Source of the DNA: Kocuria rosea
GTDB taxonomy: Bacteria > Actinomycetota > Actinomycetes > Actinomycetales > Micrococcaceae
Reading direction: 5' to 3'
NCBI RefSeq assembly: GCF_006094695.1
Contig: NZ_CP035103.1
Span: 806,001 to 870,000 of the forward strand
DNA: 64,000 nucleotides
In this document: positions 17,063 through 25,974 of the stretch, one piece after another
Layout of the letters: each line of letters opens with the position of its first letter
Numbering within the stretch: the stretch's first letter is position 1
Notes under the pieces: model-generated
What the model saw: the letters and a program-made list of their open reading frames with translations, nothing else
Databases searched by the model: none
Told to the model about the DNA's origin: nothing
Position numbers and translations under genes: made by a program

Positions 17063-18000
17063 GCGGCGTCCCCGGACGGCAGGGCGCGGCGGCTCTCGAG
17101 CACGAGCGGCTCGCCGGTCACCGGGTGGACGAGGGCGATGCGGCGGGCCAGCAGCTGAAGCGGCCGGCCGGGGTCCTCGGCGCCGGCCGGCCGCACCTGC
17201 GGGTACAGGGGGTCGTGGCGCACCGGGACGCCCAGGCCGGCCAGGTGCACCCGGATCTGGTGGGTGCGCCCGGTCTCGGGCCGGAGGACGTAGCGGGCCC
17301 ACGTCCCCTCCTCGTCCGCGAACGGCGGCCCGGCGCTCTCCACCTGGGTGCGGGCGTTGACGGGTCCCGGCACCTCCCGCGCCTGCAGGGACGTGCGGTC
17401 CTTGACGATGCGGGACTCGACGAGCCGCGGGAGGCGCAGCCCGGGCCGGTGCGCGGCCACGGCCTCGTACTCCTTCGCCACCGCACGCTCCTGGAAGAGG
17501 GTCTGGAACCGGCCCCGGGTGCCGGGGTCCCGCGAGAGCAGCAGCACCCCCGCGGTGCCGCGGTCGAGCCGGTGCAGCGGGGAGAGCCGGTCCTCGCGGC
17601 GGGAGCGGCGCAGCTTCACGAGCGCGCTCTGCGCCACGAAGCCGCCGCGCGGCGTGGTGGGCAGCCCGTGCGGCTTGTCGACCGCCAGCAGCCACTCGTC
17701 CTCGAACAGGACCGGCAGGTCCCCGGGCAGCTCCGGCTCCTCGGGCAGGGCGCGGTGGTACCAGACCGAGCCGCCGGGGCGGAGGGGAGCGTCGTGGGGG
17801 AGGGGCCGCCCGGCGTCGTCGACGATCCCGCCGGCCGCGAAGAGCTCCTCGAGCTCGGGCGCGGACGCGGGGAACCTGCTCAGCAGATAGCCGCGGACGG
17901 TCCCGGGGGCGTCGGCCCCGGCGGCCGGCAGCCGCACCCGGACCGGGTCCACCCCGTCCCGCAGCGGCAGGGGGGCGGTGGCGGGCCGACGTCGTCGCAT
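17059..18000 (-). CDS. RluA/RluC-family pseudouridine synthase
   Basis: The 313-aa enzyme isomerises uridines in rRNA or tRNA. The catalytic motif HRLDRGTAGVLLLSRD (near residue 144) carries the nucleophilic aspartate. LLAVDKPHGLPTTP and RPETGRTHQIRVHLAGLG are the other RluA signatures. The N-terminal about 85 residues may be an S4-like RNA-binding region. The exact target base cannot be assigned. It is the first gene of the operon with DUF418 and GH76, and divergent from idi. Confidence 0.9.
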   Translation of the reverse strand: MRRRRPATAPLPLRDGVDPVRVRLPAAGADAPGTVRGYLLSRFPASAPELEELFAAGGIVDDAGRPLPHDAPLRPGGSVWYHRALPEEPELPGDLPVLFEDEWLLAVDKPHGLPTTPRGGFVAQSALVKLRRSRREDRLSPLHRLDRGTAGVLLLSRDPGTRGRFQTLFQERAVAKEYEAVAAHRPGLRLPRLVESRIVKDRTSLQAREVPGPVNARTQVESAGPPFADEEGTWARYVLRPETGRTHQIRVHLAGLGVPVRHDPLYPQVRPAGAEDPGRPLQLLARRIALVHPVTGEPLVLESRRALPSGDAA

Positions 18001-18122
18001 GGTTCCCGATCGTGCTCCGCCCGCGCCCCGTTGTCCACTCGGCGGGCCCGCGTACCGCCGCCCCGCGGATCCTGCGAGAATGGGGGAGCACCCGCACCCG
18101 CCCGCCGACCGGAACGAGGCCC

Positions 18123-18674
18123 ATGTCAGCCGAAGAAGTCGTCCTCCTCGACGAGGCGCACCGTCCCATCGGAACCGCGCCCAAGGCCGGGGTGCACACC
18201 ACGGACACCCCCCTGCACCTGGCGGTCTCGTGCTACGTCCTCGACGACGACGGGCGGCTGCTGCTGACCCGCCGGGCGCTCGCGAAGAAGACCTGGCCCG
18301 GGGTGTGGACCAACAGCTTCTGCGGTCACCCGGGCCCCGGCGAGGGGTTCGTGGAGGCCATCGCGCGCCGCGCCGGCCAGGAGCTGGGCTTCGAGGTGAC
18401 GGCGATGACGGAGGTGCTGCCCGACTTCCGCTACCGGGCGGTGGACGCCTCCGGGATCGTGGAGAACGAGTTCTGCCCCGTCTACCTGGCGCGGGCCACC
18501 GGGCGGCCCCGGCCGCTGCCCGCCGAGGTCGCGGAGGTCGCCTGGATCGCCCCGGAGGAGCTGTTCGCCGCGGCGGAGGCCGCGCCGTTCCTGCTCAGCC
18601 CGTGGCTGCTGGAGCAGATCGCGGACGACCGGCTGCGCGGGGCGCTCACGAGCCGGGCAGCGCTCCGCCCGTAG
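18123..18674 (+). CDS. idi: Isopentenyl-diphosphate delta-isomerase, type 1
   Basis: The 183-aa Nudix-fold enzyme interconverts IPP and DMAPP. Signatures: LHLAVSCYVLDDDGRLLLTRRA, KKTWPGVWTNSFCGHPGPGE with the active-site Cys and metal-binding His, and ENEFCPVYLA with the catalytic Glu. AVSCYV and the lack of extensions place it with bacterial type 1 enzymes. It supports isoprenoid and carotenoid synthesis; partner genes are not in the window. GAGG lies just before the ATG. Confidence 0.93.
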   Translation: MSAEEVVLLDEAHRPIGTAPKAGVHTTDTPLHLAVSCYVLDDDGRLLLTRRALAKKTWPGVWTNSFCGHPGPGEGFVEAIARRAGQELGFEVTAMTEVLPDFRYRAVDASGIVENEFCPVYLARATGRPRPLPAEVAEVAWIAPEELFAAAEAAPFLLSPWLLEQIADDRLRGALTSRAALRP

Positions 18675-18701
18675 CGCTCCGCCCGGCCGGCTCCCTCCGG
18701 C

Positions 18702-19610
18702 TCACTCCATCCGTCCGGCCAGGCCGGCGGCCACCGTCTCGAGGGCGGCGCGCAGCGCGAGGATCGCCGGGCGGTGGGCGCTCGCCCCGCGGATCGAGGT
18801 GAACACCGTCCGCCGGGGCCCGGTCGGCAGGTCGACCAGCCGGCAGGGCGAGTCCCCGCCCGCCCACATCAGGTCCGGCATGAGCGCCACGGCGTTGCCG
18901 GACTCCACGAGCCGGGTCTGCGCCTGCAGGTCCGCCGTCGAGAACCGGACGTCCGGCTCGAAGCCCGCCCGCCGGCACAGCTGCTCGCCCCAGTGCCGCG
19001 AGGCGGCTCCCCGCGGTTCCATGACCCACGGGAGCTCGCGGGCGTCCCGCAGGGAGGCGACGGACGCGTGCTCGGGGCCCGGGGGGACGGCCAGGCGGAT
19101 GGCGTCCGTGATCAGCCGCCGCCGGTCCAGGTCCGGGTGGTGGGCGGCGGCGTGGCTCGGGTACTGCTCCGCCACGACCACGTCGAACTCCCGGGCCCAG
19201 GTCTCGTAGAGGGCCCGCTCCGGCTCGGCCTGCACCATCTCGACCCGTACGTCCGGGTGCTCGCGGCGCATGGCGCCCAGCACCTCCGGCAGCAGCGCCA
19301 GGGCCGCGGACTGGAACACGGCGACCCGCACGGTGCCGGTGACCGTGCTCAGCGACGCCGCCAGGTCCGACTCGGTGCGCTCCAGGACGTCCAGCAGCTC
19401 GGTGGTGCGCGCCACCAGGATCTCCGCCTGCGGCGTGAGCTGGACCCGCCGGCCGGCCTTCGAGAGCAGGGCCACCCCCGCCTCCTTCTCCAGCGCCGAG
19501 AGCTGCTGGGAGACCGCCGAGGGGCTGAAGTTCAGGGCGGCGGCGACCTCCGCGAGGGTGCCCCGCAGCGCGAGTTCCCGCAGCAGCCGCAGCTTGCGCA
19601 CGTCCAGCAT
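18702..19610 (-). CDS. LysR-family regulator divergent from putA (probable proline-catabolism regulator)
   Basis: The 302-aa product has an N-terminal winged helix-turn-helix (VRKLRLLRELALRGTLAEVAAALNFSPSAVSQQLSALEKEAGV). A periplasmic-binding-type effector domain follows (VRVAVFQSAALALLPEVL, DVVVAEQYP, ALMPDLMW). The start at 19610 has GGGAGG 7 nt upstream. It is transcribed away from putA across a 128-bp gap that holds an 11-bp palindrome, the usual layout for a LysR activator and its target. The effector (proline or P5C) is inferred from context. Confidence 0.88.
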   Translation of the reverse strand: MLDVRKLRLLRELALRGTLAEVAAALNFSPSAVSQQLSALEKEAGVALLSKAGRRVQLTPQAEILVARTTELLDVLERTESDLAASLSTVTGTVRVAVFQSAALALLPEVLGAMRREHPDVRVEMVQAEPERALYETWAREFDVVVAEQYPSHAAAHHPDLDRRRLITDAIRLAVPPGPEHASVASLRDARELPWVMEPRGAASRHWGEQLCRRAGFEPDVRFSTADLQAQTRLVESGNAVALMPDLMWAGGDSPCRLVDLPTGPRRTVFTSIRGASAHRPAILALRAALETVAAGLAGRME

Positions 19611-19639
19611 TCCGCCGCCTCCCAAAGATTAGTACTGCT

Positions 19640-19650
19640 GATGAATCATC
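19640..19650. promoter_or_regulatory. Candidate LysR operator between lysR and putA
   Basis: GATGAATCATC is a perfect palindrome around a central A, in the only AT-rich part of the divergent intergenic region. Confidence 0.45.
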
Positions 19651-19738
19651 TGTGGAATTCTTCACTTTATCCGAATCGTCCCGGGGCGCACACTGGACGT
19701 ACCGCAGTGCTTTCGACCCAACCCAGGGAGTACCACCC

Positions 19739-22700
19739 ATGACGACGATCCCCGTCCCCCCGGCAGCGCAGGCCCCCGGCCGCCCCGCGGTGGGACGCAC
19801 CCTTTCCCACGCCGCCATCCCGGCGTCGCTGCCCGAGCAGGCCGTGGCCACGGTGCGCCGCTGGCTCACCGAGGCGGAGCAGTTCCCCAGGGACGCCTCG
19901 GGGGAGCAGCTGGCGGGGGTGCTGAAGGATCCCGCCGGCCTGGACTTCACGGTGGGCTTCGTCGACGGCGTCATCCGCCCCGAGGACCTCCGGGTGGCGG
20001 CCCGCAACCTGGCCCGGCTGGCGCCGAAGGTCCCCGGCTTCCTGCCCTGGTACCTGCGCTCCGCGGTGCGCGCGGGCGGGGCCCTCGCCCCCGTGGCCCC
20101 GCAGGTCGTCATCCCCGCGGCCCGCAAGGCGCTGCGCGAGATGGTGGGCCACCTCATCGTGGACGCCAGCGAGGCCAAGCTGGGGAGGTCGATCGCGAAG
20201 ATCCGCAAGGACGACGTCCGGCTCAACGTCAACCTCCTGGGCGAGGCCGTGCTCGGGGACCGCGAGGCCGCCCGGCGGCTGCAGGGCACCCACGACCTGC
20301 TGGCCCGCCCCGACGTCGACTACGTCTCCATCAAGGTCTCCTCCACCGTCGCCCCGCACTCGCCCTGGGCCTTCGACGAGGCCGTGACCGAGGTCGTCGA
20401 GAAGCTCGCCCCGCTGTACGAGCGGGCCGCCTCCTTCACCGCGCCCAAGTTCATCAACCTGGACATGGAGGAGTACAAGGACCTGGACATGACCCTCGAG
20501 GTCTTCACCCGGATCCTCGACCAGCCCCGGTTCAAGGACCTGGAGGCCGGCATCGTCCTGCAGACCTACCTGCCCGACGCCCTGGCCGCGATGATCCGCC
20601 TGCAGGAGTGGGCCGCCGCCCGCCGCGCCGCCGGCGGCGCCCCCGTGAAGGTGCGCGTGGTCAAGGGCGCGAACCTGCCGATGGAGCAGGTCGAGGCGTC
20701 CCTGCACGACTGGCCGCTGGCGACCTGGGGCACCAAGCAGGACTCGGACACCCACTACAAGCGGGTCCTCAACTACGCGCTGCAGCCCGAGCACACGGAC
20801 GCCGTGCGCATCGGCGTCGCCGGGCACAACCTCTTCGACATCGCCTTCGCCTGGCTGCTGGCCACCGAGCGCGGCGTGGCCGGGGCCGTGGACTTCGAGA
20901 TGCTGCTCGGCATGGCCACCGGCCAGGCCGAGGCCGTCAAGCGCGACGTCGGGTCCCTGCTGCTCTACACCCCCGTGGTGCACCCGGCCGAGTTCGACGT
21001 GGCCATCGCCTACCTGATCCGCCGGCTCGAGGAGGGCGCGTCCCGCGAGAACTTCATGTCCGCGGTCTTCGAGCTCTCCACCGACGAGGAGCTCTTCGAG
21101 CGCGAGAAGCAGCGCTTCCTCGCCTCCCTGGCCGGCCTCGACGACACCGTGCCGGCCCCCCACCGGGTCCAGGACCGCAGCCTGCCCGAGCCGCCCGCCC
21201 CGGTCGACGCGTTCACCAACACGCCGGACACCGACCCGGCCGTGGCCGCCAACCGGGACTGGGGGCGGGCGATCCTCGCCCGGGTCCCCGGCTCCCGGGC
21301 CGGCGTGGCGACCGTCACGGCCGCGGCGCTGCGCACGGAGGAGCAGCTCGACCGTGTCATCGAGGCGGCCCTCGAGGCCGGGCGCGGCTGGGCCGCGCTG
21401 AGCGGCGCCCAGCGCGCCGAGGTGCTCCACCGCGCGGGCGACGCCCTGTCCGCCCGCCGGGCCGAGCTGCTCGAGGTCGCCGCCGCCGAGGCCGGCAAGA
21501 CCCTCGACCAGGCCGACCCGGAGATCAGCGAGGCGATCGACTTCGCCCACTACTACGCCGAGCGCGCCCGTGAGCTGGACGAGGTCGACGGCGCGTCCTT
21601 CGTGCCCTCCCGGCTCACCGTGGTGACCCCGCCGTGGAACTTCCCGGTGGCCATCCCGGCAGGGTCCGCGCTGGCGGCCCTCGCCGCCGGCTCCCCGGTG
21701 GTGTTCAAGCCGGCCGGCCCGACCAAGCGCTGCGGCGCCGTGGTCGCCGAGGCACTCTGGGAGGCCCTCGACGCCTCCGGGATCCCCCGCGACGTGCTCG
21801 CCCTCGTGGACCTCGAGGAGCGCGCCCTCGGCCGCCAGCTGATCTCCCACCCGGCGGTGGACCGGCTGATCCTCACCGGCGCCTACGAGACGGCGGAGCT
21901 GTTCCGCACCTTCCGCTCCGATCTGCCGCTGCTGGCCGAGACCTCGGGGAAGAACGCGCTGATCGTCACGCCCAGCGCCGACTTCGACCTCGCCGCCAAG
22001 GACGTCGCCTACTCGGCGTTCGGCCACGCCGGGCAGAAGTGCTCGGCGGCCTCCCTGGTGATCCTGGTCGGCTCCGTGGCGCAGTCCCGCCGCTTCCGCA
22101 ACCAGCTCGTGGACGCCGTGACCTCCCTGACCGTCGACCACCCGACCAACCCTGCCGCGCAGATGGGCCCGCTCACCGAGCCCGCCGAGGGCAAGCTGCT
22201 CCAGGCCCTGACCACCCTCGAGGAGGGGCAGTCCTGGCTGATCGAGCCGCAGCAGCTCGACGGGACCGGCCGGTTGTGGTCCCCGGGCGTGCGCACCGGC
22301 GTGCAGCGCGGCTCCGAGTTCCACCTGGTGGAGTACTTCGGCCCGGTGCTCGGCGTGATGACCGCCGAGACCCTGGAGGAGGCCGTGGCCCTCCAGAACG
22401 AGGTGGAGTACGGCCTCACCGCCGGCCTGCACTCCCTGGACCCGGAGGACATCGGCTACTGGCTCGAGCACGTCCAGGCCGGCAACCTGTACGTCAACCG
22501 CCACATCACCGGGGCCATCGTCCAGCGCCAGCCCTTCGGCGGGTGGAAGAAGTCGGCCGTCGGCCCCGGCACCAAGGCCGGCGGGCCCAGCTACCTCATG
22601 GGCCTGGGCGAGTGGGAGCCGGCGCCGCTGCGCGGGGCCGGGCTCCCCGTGGCCGACGCGGCCGCCGTCGAGCTGCTGCAGGCCGCGCACTCGGGCACGG

Positions 22701-23245
22701 CGGACCTCGGGCCGGCCGAGGCGCAGGGCCTCGAGCAGGCGCTGCGCAGCGACGAGGCCGCCTGGGCCGAGGAGTTCGGCGTCGCCGAGGACGTCACCGG
22801 GCTCTACGCCGAGCGCAACGTCTTCCGCTACCTGCCCCTGCCCGTCACGGTGCGCCTGTCCGAGGGCGAGCCGCTCGCCGACCTGCTGCGCGTCGTCGCC
22901 GCCGGGCTGCGGGCGGGCTCCGCGCTGACCGTCTCCACGGCGCACGAGCTGCCCGCCCCGGTGCGCGCCGTGCTCACCGACCGCGGCGTGCCCGTGCGGG
23001 TGGAGGACGACGCCGCGTGGCTGGCCGGCGCCCCCGCCCTCGGGGGCGGGCGCGTCCGCCTCATCGGCGGGGACCGCGCGGCCCTCATCGCCGCGACGGG
23101 CTCGCGCCCGGACCTGGCCGTCTACGCCCACCCCGTCACCGGGGCCGGCCGGGTCGAGCTGCTGCCGTTCCTGCACGAGCAGGCGATCAGCATCACCGCC
23201 CACCGGTTCGGCACGCCGAACCACCTCACGGACGAGCTGGTCTAG
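19739..23245 (+). CDS. putA: Bifunctional proline dehydrogenase / L-glutamate-gamma-semialdehyde dehydrogenase
   Basis: The 1168-aa product oxidises proline to glutamate in two steps. The FAD-dependent proline dehydrogenase barrel covers roughly residues 110-430 (DYVSIKVSSTVAPHSPWAFD, FINLDMEEYKDLDMT, VRVVKGANLPMEQ). The NAD-dependent aldehyde dehydrogenase covers roughly 500-960 (TPPWNFPVAIPAGSALAALAAGSPVVFKPA; AETSGKN near Glu734; GHAGQKCSAAS with catalytic Cys768). The last about 200 residues are a C-terminal domain as in long actinobacterial PutAs. I see no N-terminal DNA-binding domain, so control probably comes from the divergent LysR. GGGAG lies 9 nt before the ATG. Confidence 0.95.
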   Translation: MTTIPVPPAAQAPGRPAVGRTLSHAAIPASLPEQAVATVRRWLTEAEQFPRDASGEQLAGVLKDPAGLDFTVGFVDGVIRPEDLRVAARNLARLAPKVPGFLPWYLRSAVRAGGALAPVAPQVVIPAARKALREMVGHLIVDASEAKLGRSIAKIRKDDVRLNVNLLGEAVLGDREAARRLQGTHDLLARPDVDYVSIKVSSTVAPHSPWAFDEAVTEVVEKLAPLYERAASFTAPKFINLDMEEYKDLDMTLEVFTRILDQPRFKDLEAGIVLQTYLPDALAAMIRLQEWAAARRAAGGAPVKVRVVKGANLPMEQVEASLHDWPLATWGTKQDSDTHYKRVLNYALQPEHTDAVRIGVAGHNLFDIAFAWLLATERGVAGAVDFEMLLGMATGQAEAVKRDVGSLLLYTPVVHPAEFDVAIAYLIRRLEEGASRENFMSAVFELSTDEELFEREKQRFLASLAGLDDTVPAPHRVQDRSLPEPPAPVDAFTNTPDTDPAVAANRDWGRAILARVPGSRAGVATVTAAALRTEEQLDRVIEAALEAGRGWAALSGAQRAEVLHRAGDALSARRAELLEVAAAEAGKTLDQADPEISEAIDFAHYYAERARELDEVDGASFVPSRLTVVTPPWNFPVAIPAGSALAALAAGSPVVFKPAGPTKRCGAVVAEALWEALDASGIPRDVLALVDLEERALGRQLISHPAVDRLILTGAYETAELFRTFRSDLPLLAETSGKNALIVTPSADFDLAAKDVAYSAFGHAGQKCSAASLVILVGSVAQSRRFRNQLVDAVTSLTVDHPTNPAAQMGPLTEPAEGKLLQALTTLEEGQSWLIEPQQLDGTGRLWSPGVRTGVQRGSEFHLVEYFGPVLGVMTAETLEEAVALQNEVEYGLTAGLHSLDPEDIGYWLEHVQAGNLYVNRHITGAIVQRQPFGGWKKSAVGPGTKAGGPSYLMGLGEWEPAPLRGAGLPVADAAAVELLQAAHSGTADLGPAEAQGLEQALRSDEAAWAEEFGVAEDVTGLYAERNVFRYLPLPVTVRLSEGEPLADLLRVVAAGLRAGSALTVSTAHELPAPVRAVLTDRGVPVRVEDDAAWLAGAPALGGGRVRLIGGDRAALIAATGSRPDLAVYAHPVTGAGRVELLPFLHEQAISITAHRFGTPNHLTDELV

Positions 23246-23258
23246 CGGCTCTTCCGGC

Positions 23259-23288
23259 CACGGCCCCGGACCTCGGTCCGGGGCCGTG
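23259..23288 (+). terminator. Terminator after putA
   Basis: CACGGCCCCGGACC and GGTCCGGGGCCGTG form a perfect stem around a 2-nt loop, 14 nt after the putA stop. Confidence 0.8.
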
Positions 23289-23326
23289 AATCCAGTTCGG
23301 GAAACGGTTCCGGCGCTGGACAGGAG

Positions 23327-23498
23327 GGGCGCCGTCCTCGATGCATCAGGACGAGGGCGGCGCCCGTGGAGCTCGACCGGCTGTGCTCCGGTGTCCCCCC
23401 ACGTGCATCGCACATCGGACCCGTGAGCCGGCCGCTGCTCGCCGATGCAAGGGTACTGACATGTAAATAAATGTTCACCATTTCGTAAGGCGGCTCAC
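23327..23498. other. Structured, AT-rich non-coding interval; possible small RNA or 3' element
   Basis: No convincing gene lies in 23289-23583. A long hairpin is present at 23327-23365: GGGCGCCG/CGGCGCCC and CCTCG/CGAGG around an 11-nt loop. The one non-Watson-Crick position is a G-U pair only if transcribed rightward. GTGAGCCG (23423-23430) is repeated inverted as CGGCTCAC (23491-23498), enclosing an AT-rich stretch (23456-23485) that is unusual for this genome and promoter-like. The direction of any transcript is unresolved, and I could not match a known RNA family. Confidence 0.35.
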
Positions 23499-23583
23499 AA
23501 TTCCGGTACGGATCGGCTCCGACGTGCGGTGACGTCCTCCGGCAGGTCGCCGCGGCGGCCCGGGAGCGCGACCGCACGGAGGC

Positions 23584-24075
23584 TCAGTAGGCCGTGCGCG
23601 CGACGTTCCTGGCCCAGGCCTCGAACGGCGCGGTGCGCTCGGCAAGGGCCACCGGACGCACGGGCAGCGACCGTTCGTGCTCGGGCGTGGCGAAGTACTC
23701 GTAGAACTCGGCGTCGTCGAAGCCGCCGGCGGCCGCGTCGTGCCGGTCCGCGGCGAACCAGACGGCGTCCAGCCGGGCCCACAGCGAGGCGGACAGGCAC
23801 ATGGGGCACGGCTCGCAGCTGGTGTAGAGGGTCGCGCCCGAGAGGTCGAAGGTGCCCAGCTCGCGGCAGGCGGCGCGGATCGCCATGACCTCCGCGTGCG
23901 CGGTGGGGTCGTTGTCGGCCGTGACGCGGTTGACGCCGCTGAAGCGGCGGCCGTCGGCGGTGACGACGACGGCGCCGAAGGGGCCGCCGTCGACGGCGGC
24001 GTTGCCCACGGCCAGGTCGATGGCCTCCAGCAGCAGCTGCCGGGCGTCGGCGGGCGGGGTGCGGTCAGTGTCCAT
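23584..24075 (-). CDS. Nucleoside/nucleobase deaminase (guanine deaminase-like, CDA fold)
   Basis: The 163-aa product carries the zinc site of cytidine-deaminase-fold enzymes: HAEVMAIRAACRE with the catalytic Glu, and PCPMC with two zinc-binding cysteines. VDGGPFGAVVV precedes the site, and FDDAEFYEYF plus the C-terminal region resemble Bacillus-type guanine deaminase (about 156 aa). Guanine to xanthine is the likely reaction; related pterin or cytosine deamination is possible. The start at 24075 has GGGAG 7 nt upstream. An MFS transporter is divergent. Confidence 0.82.
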   Translation of the reverse strand: MDTDRTPPADARQLLLEAIDLAVGNAAVDGGPFGAVVVTADGRRFSGVNRVTADNDPTAHAEVMAIRAACRELGTFDLSGATLYTSCEPCPMCLSASLWARLDAVWFAADRHDAAAGGFDDAEFYEYFATPEHERSLPVRPVALAERTAPFEAWARNVARTAY

Positions 24076-24449
24076 GCGGAACTCCCGGGGTGGGGGCAGA
24101 TGTCGCCGGGGAGCGTCCCGGGCCGGGGCGGGGGGACGTGCGCCGACGGCGGCCGCTGCGTGGTCGATGGTGCGGTTCTGCCTGGTAGATGGCCCGGGGA
24201 TCCGGGCCCGCCGTGGGCCTGTCCAGAGGTTACCGAGGAGTGTGCCGGACCACAACAGGTGCCCCGGCGTGCCGGCGGGGGAGGAGGGCCGGGCTCCGCG
24301 TGCCGCGCCGCCCGCGCTGTGTCACGCCGCCCCTCCCTCGGCCGATCCTCCGGCGAACCGTGGAACACTGCTGACAGCACTGCTCCCGGTTCCTCGGAGC
24401 ATCAGCGGGCACGCCGTCCGGCGGGCCCACGACACCGGAAGGAGCGGCC
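24076..24449. other. Non-coding divergent intergenic region
   Basis: The 374-bp space between the deaminase and MFS genes holds no ORF I can support. Visible are GGCCCGG/CCGGGCC around 24191-24208 and an AACACT hexamer near 24364 that could serve the MFS gene. I recognise no purine riboswitch. Confidence 0.4.
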
Positions 24450-25748
24450 ATGGGTCGGCAGACGAGACCCTCCGGCATGCCCGAGCCCCTCCGTCTGGGG
24501 CTGCGCGCCAACGCCGCCCAGTTCACGCTCCTGGTGGCGGTCAACGCCCTGGTCGGCGGCATGGTCGGCCAGCAGCAGACCGTGCTGCCGCTGCTGGCCG
24601 CCGACGAGTTCGGGCTGACCGGCTACACCTTCATCTTCACCTACGTGGCCGCGTTCGGGATCACCAAGGCGATCGCCAACTGGTTCGCCGGCACCTTCTC
24701 CGACCGGTACGGGCGCAAGCCGGTGCTGCTGGTGGGCTGGCTGTTCGCCGTGCCGGTGCCGCTGATGCTGATCTTCGCCCCGGACTGGGGGTGGGTGGTG
24801 GCCGCCAACGTGCTGCTCGGCGTCAACCAGGGCCTGACCTGGTCCACGACCGTGGTGATGAAGATCGACCTGGTGGGCCCGGCCCAGCGCGGACTGGCCA
24901 TGGGGCTCAACGAGGCCGCCGGCTACGGTGCGGTGGCCGTGACCTCCCTGCTGGCCGGGTACCTGGCCGAGCAGTACGGGCTGCGCCCGGCCCCGTTCCT
25001 GCTGGGCCTGGCCTACACCGCCCTGGCGCTGCTGCTGTCGGGGGCCTTCGTCAAGGAGACCCGCGGCCACGCGCTGCTCGACGCCGGCCGGCACACCCCG
25101 CGCGCCGACGGGATGCACGACCACCTGCACGCCGGTCTCACCGACCGCCAGATCATCGCCCAGACCAGCCTGAGGGAGCCCGCGCTGTCCTCGGCCAGCC
25201 AGGCGGGGCTGGTCAACAACCTCAACTTCGGGCTCTCCTGGGGCCTGTTCCCCCTGCTGTTCGCCACCGCGGAGCTCACCGTGTCCCAGATCGGGCTGCT
25301 CTTCGCCCTCTACCCCGGGGTGTGGGGCGTCGGGCAGCTGGTCACCGGCGCCCTGTCGGACCGGGTCGGGCGCAAGCACCTGATCACCGCCGGGATGGCC
25401 ACCCAGGCCGCGGCCCTGGCCGTCATCGCCGCCGGCGACGGGTTCGGCGGCTGGGCCGCCGGGACGGTCCTGCTCGGGGCGGGCACCGCGATGGTCTACC
25501 CGACGCTGCTGGCGGTGGTGGGCGACGTTGCCCACCCCGTGTGGCGCGGCCGGGCCGTGGGCGTCTACCGGGTCTGGCGCGACCTGGGCTACGCGGTCGG
25601 GGCCGTGCTCGGGGGGATCGTGGCCGACCTGCTGGGCCTGCACGCCGCGGTCTGGGCCGCCGCCGGCATCAGCGCCGTCTCGGCCCTGGTCGTGGCGGCG
25701 CGGATGTACGAGACCCACCAGCCGGTCCCGGCCGGCCCCCGGGACTGA
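24450..25748 (+). CDS. Major facilitator superfamily transporter
   Basis: The 432-aa product has twelve predicted helices. Helix 2-3 loop motif: GTFSDRYGRKPVLLVG; the matching loop in the second half: GALSDRVGRKHLITAG. A cytoplasmic central loop of about 50 residues (HTPRADGMHDHLHAGLTDRQ) follows helix 6. GGAAGGAG stands 6-7 nt before the ATG. Substrate unknown; the divergent deaminase gene makes a purine or drug possible, but this is weak inference. Confidence 0.85.
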   Translation: MGRQTRPSGMPEPLRLGLRANAAQFTLLVAVNALVGGMVGQQQTVLPLLAADEFGLTGYTFIFTYVAAFGITKAIANWFAGTFSDRYGRKPVLLVGWLFAVPVPLMLIFAPDWGWVVAANVLLGVNQGLTWSTTVVMKIDLVGPAQRGLAMGLNEAAGYGAVAVTSLLAGYLAEQYGLRPAPFLLGLAYTALALLLSGAFVKETRGHALLDAGRHTPRADGMHDHLHAGLTDRQIIAQTSLREPALSSASQAGLVNNLNFGLSWGLFPLLFATAELTVSQIGLLFALYPGVWGVGQLVTGALSDRVGRKHLITAGMATQAAALAVIAAGDGFGGWAAGTVLLGAGTAMVYPTLLAVVGDVAHPVWRGRAVGVYRVWRDLGYAVGAVLGGIVADLLGLHAAVWAAAGISAVSALVVAARMYETHQPVPAGPRD

Positions 25749-25974
25749 GTCCGCGGGACCGAGCCCGCGGGGCGGGAAGCCCTCGGGCGCTCCCCCGGCC
25801 CGGGGCTCCGGCCGGGAGAGCGACCCGGCGCCTCGAGGGCCCCGCGACCGGTCGCTAGAGTGGGGAGCGCCCACCCGCCGCACCGGGTCCGCACGCCACC
25901 GGGCCCGGGCCGGACCGTCGCCGGCGCCGTGCCGGCGACCGGAGTCCCCGAGCTCTCAGGAGGACGCCCCTCCC

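Noticed and set aside
23384..23400. A six-C run near a hairpin, considered as a 6C RNA
   Set aside because: 6C RNAs have two hairpins with C-rich loops; only one C run is present here and it is not in a clear loop.
19667..23413. A 1248-codon open frame on the minus strand opposite putA
   Set aside because: It is a shadow of putA caused by GC-rich codons; the translation is low complexity (Gly/Val/Arg/His/Gln), without family motifs, and putA is unmistakable on the other strand.
23242..23577. A 111-codon minus-strand ORF between putA and the deaminase gene
   Set aside because: It runs through two terminator-like hairpins and has no family resemblance; the interval reads better as non-coding.
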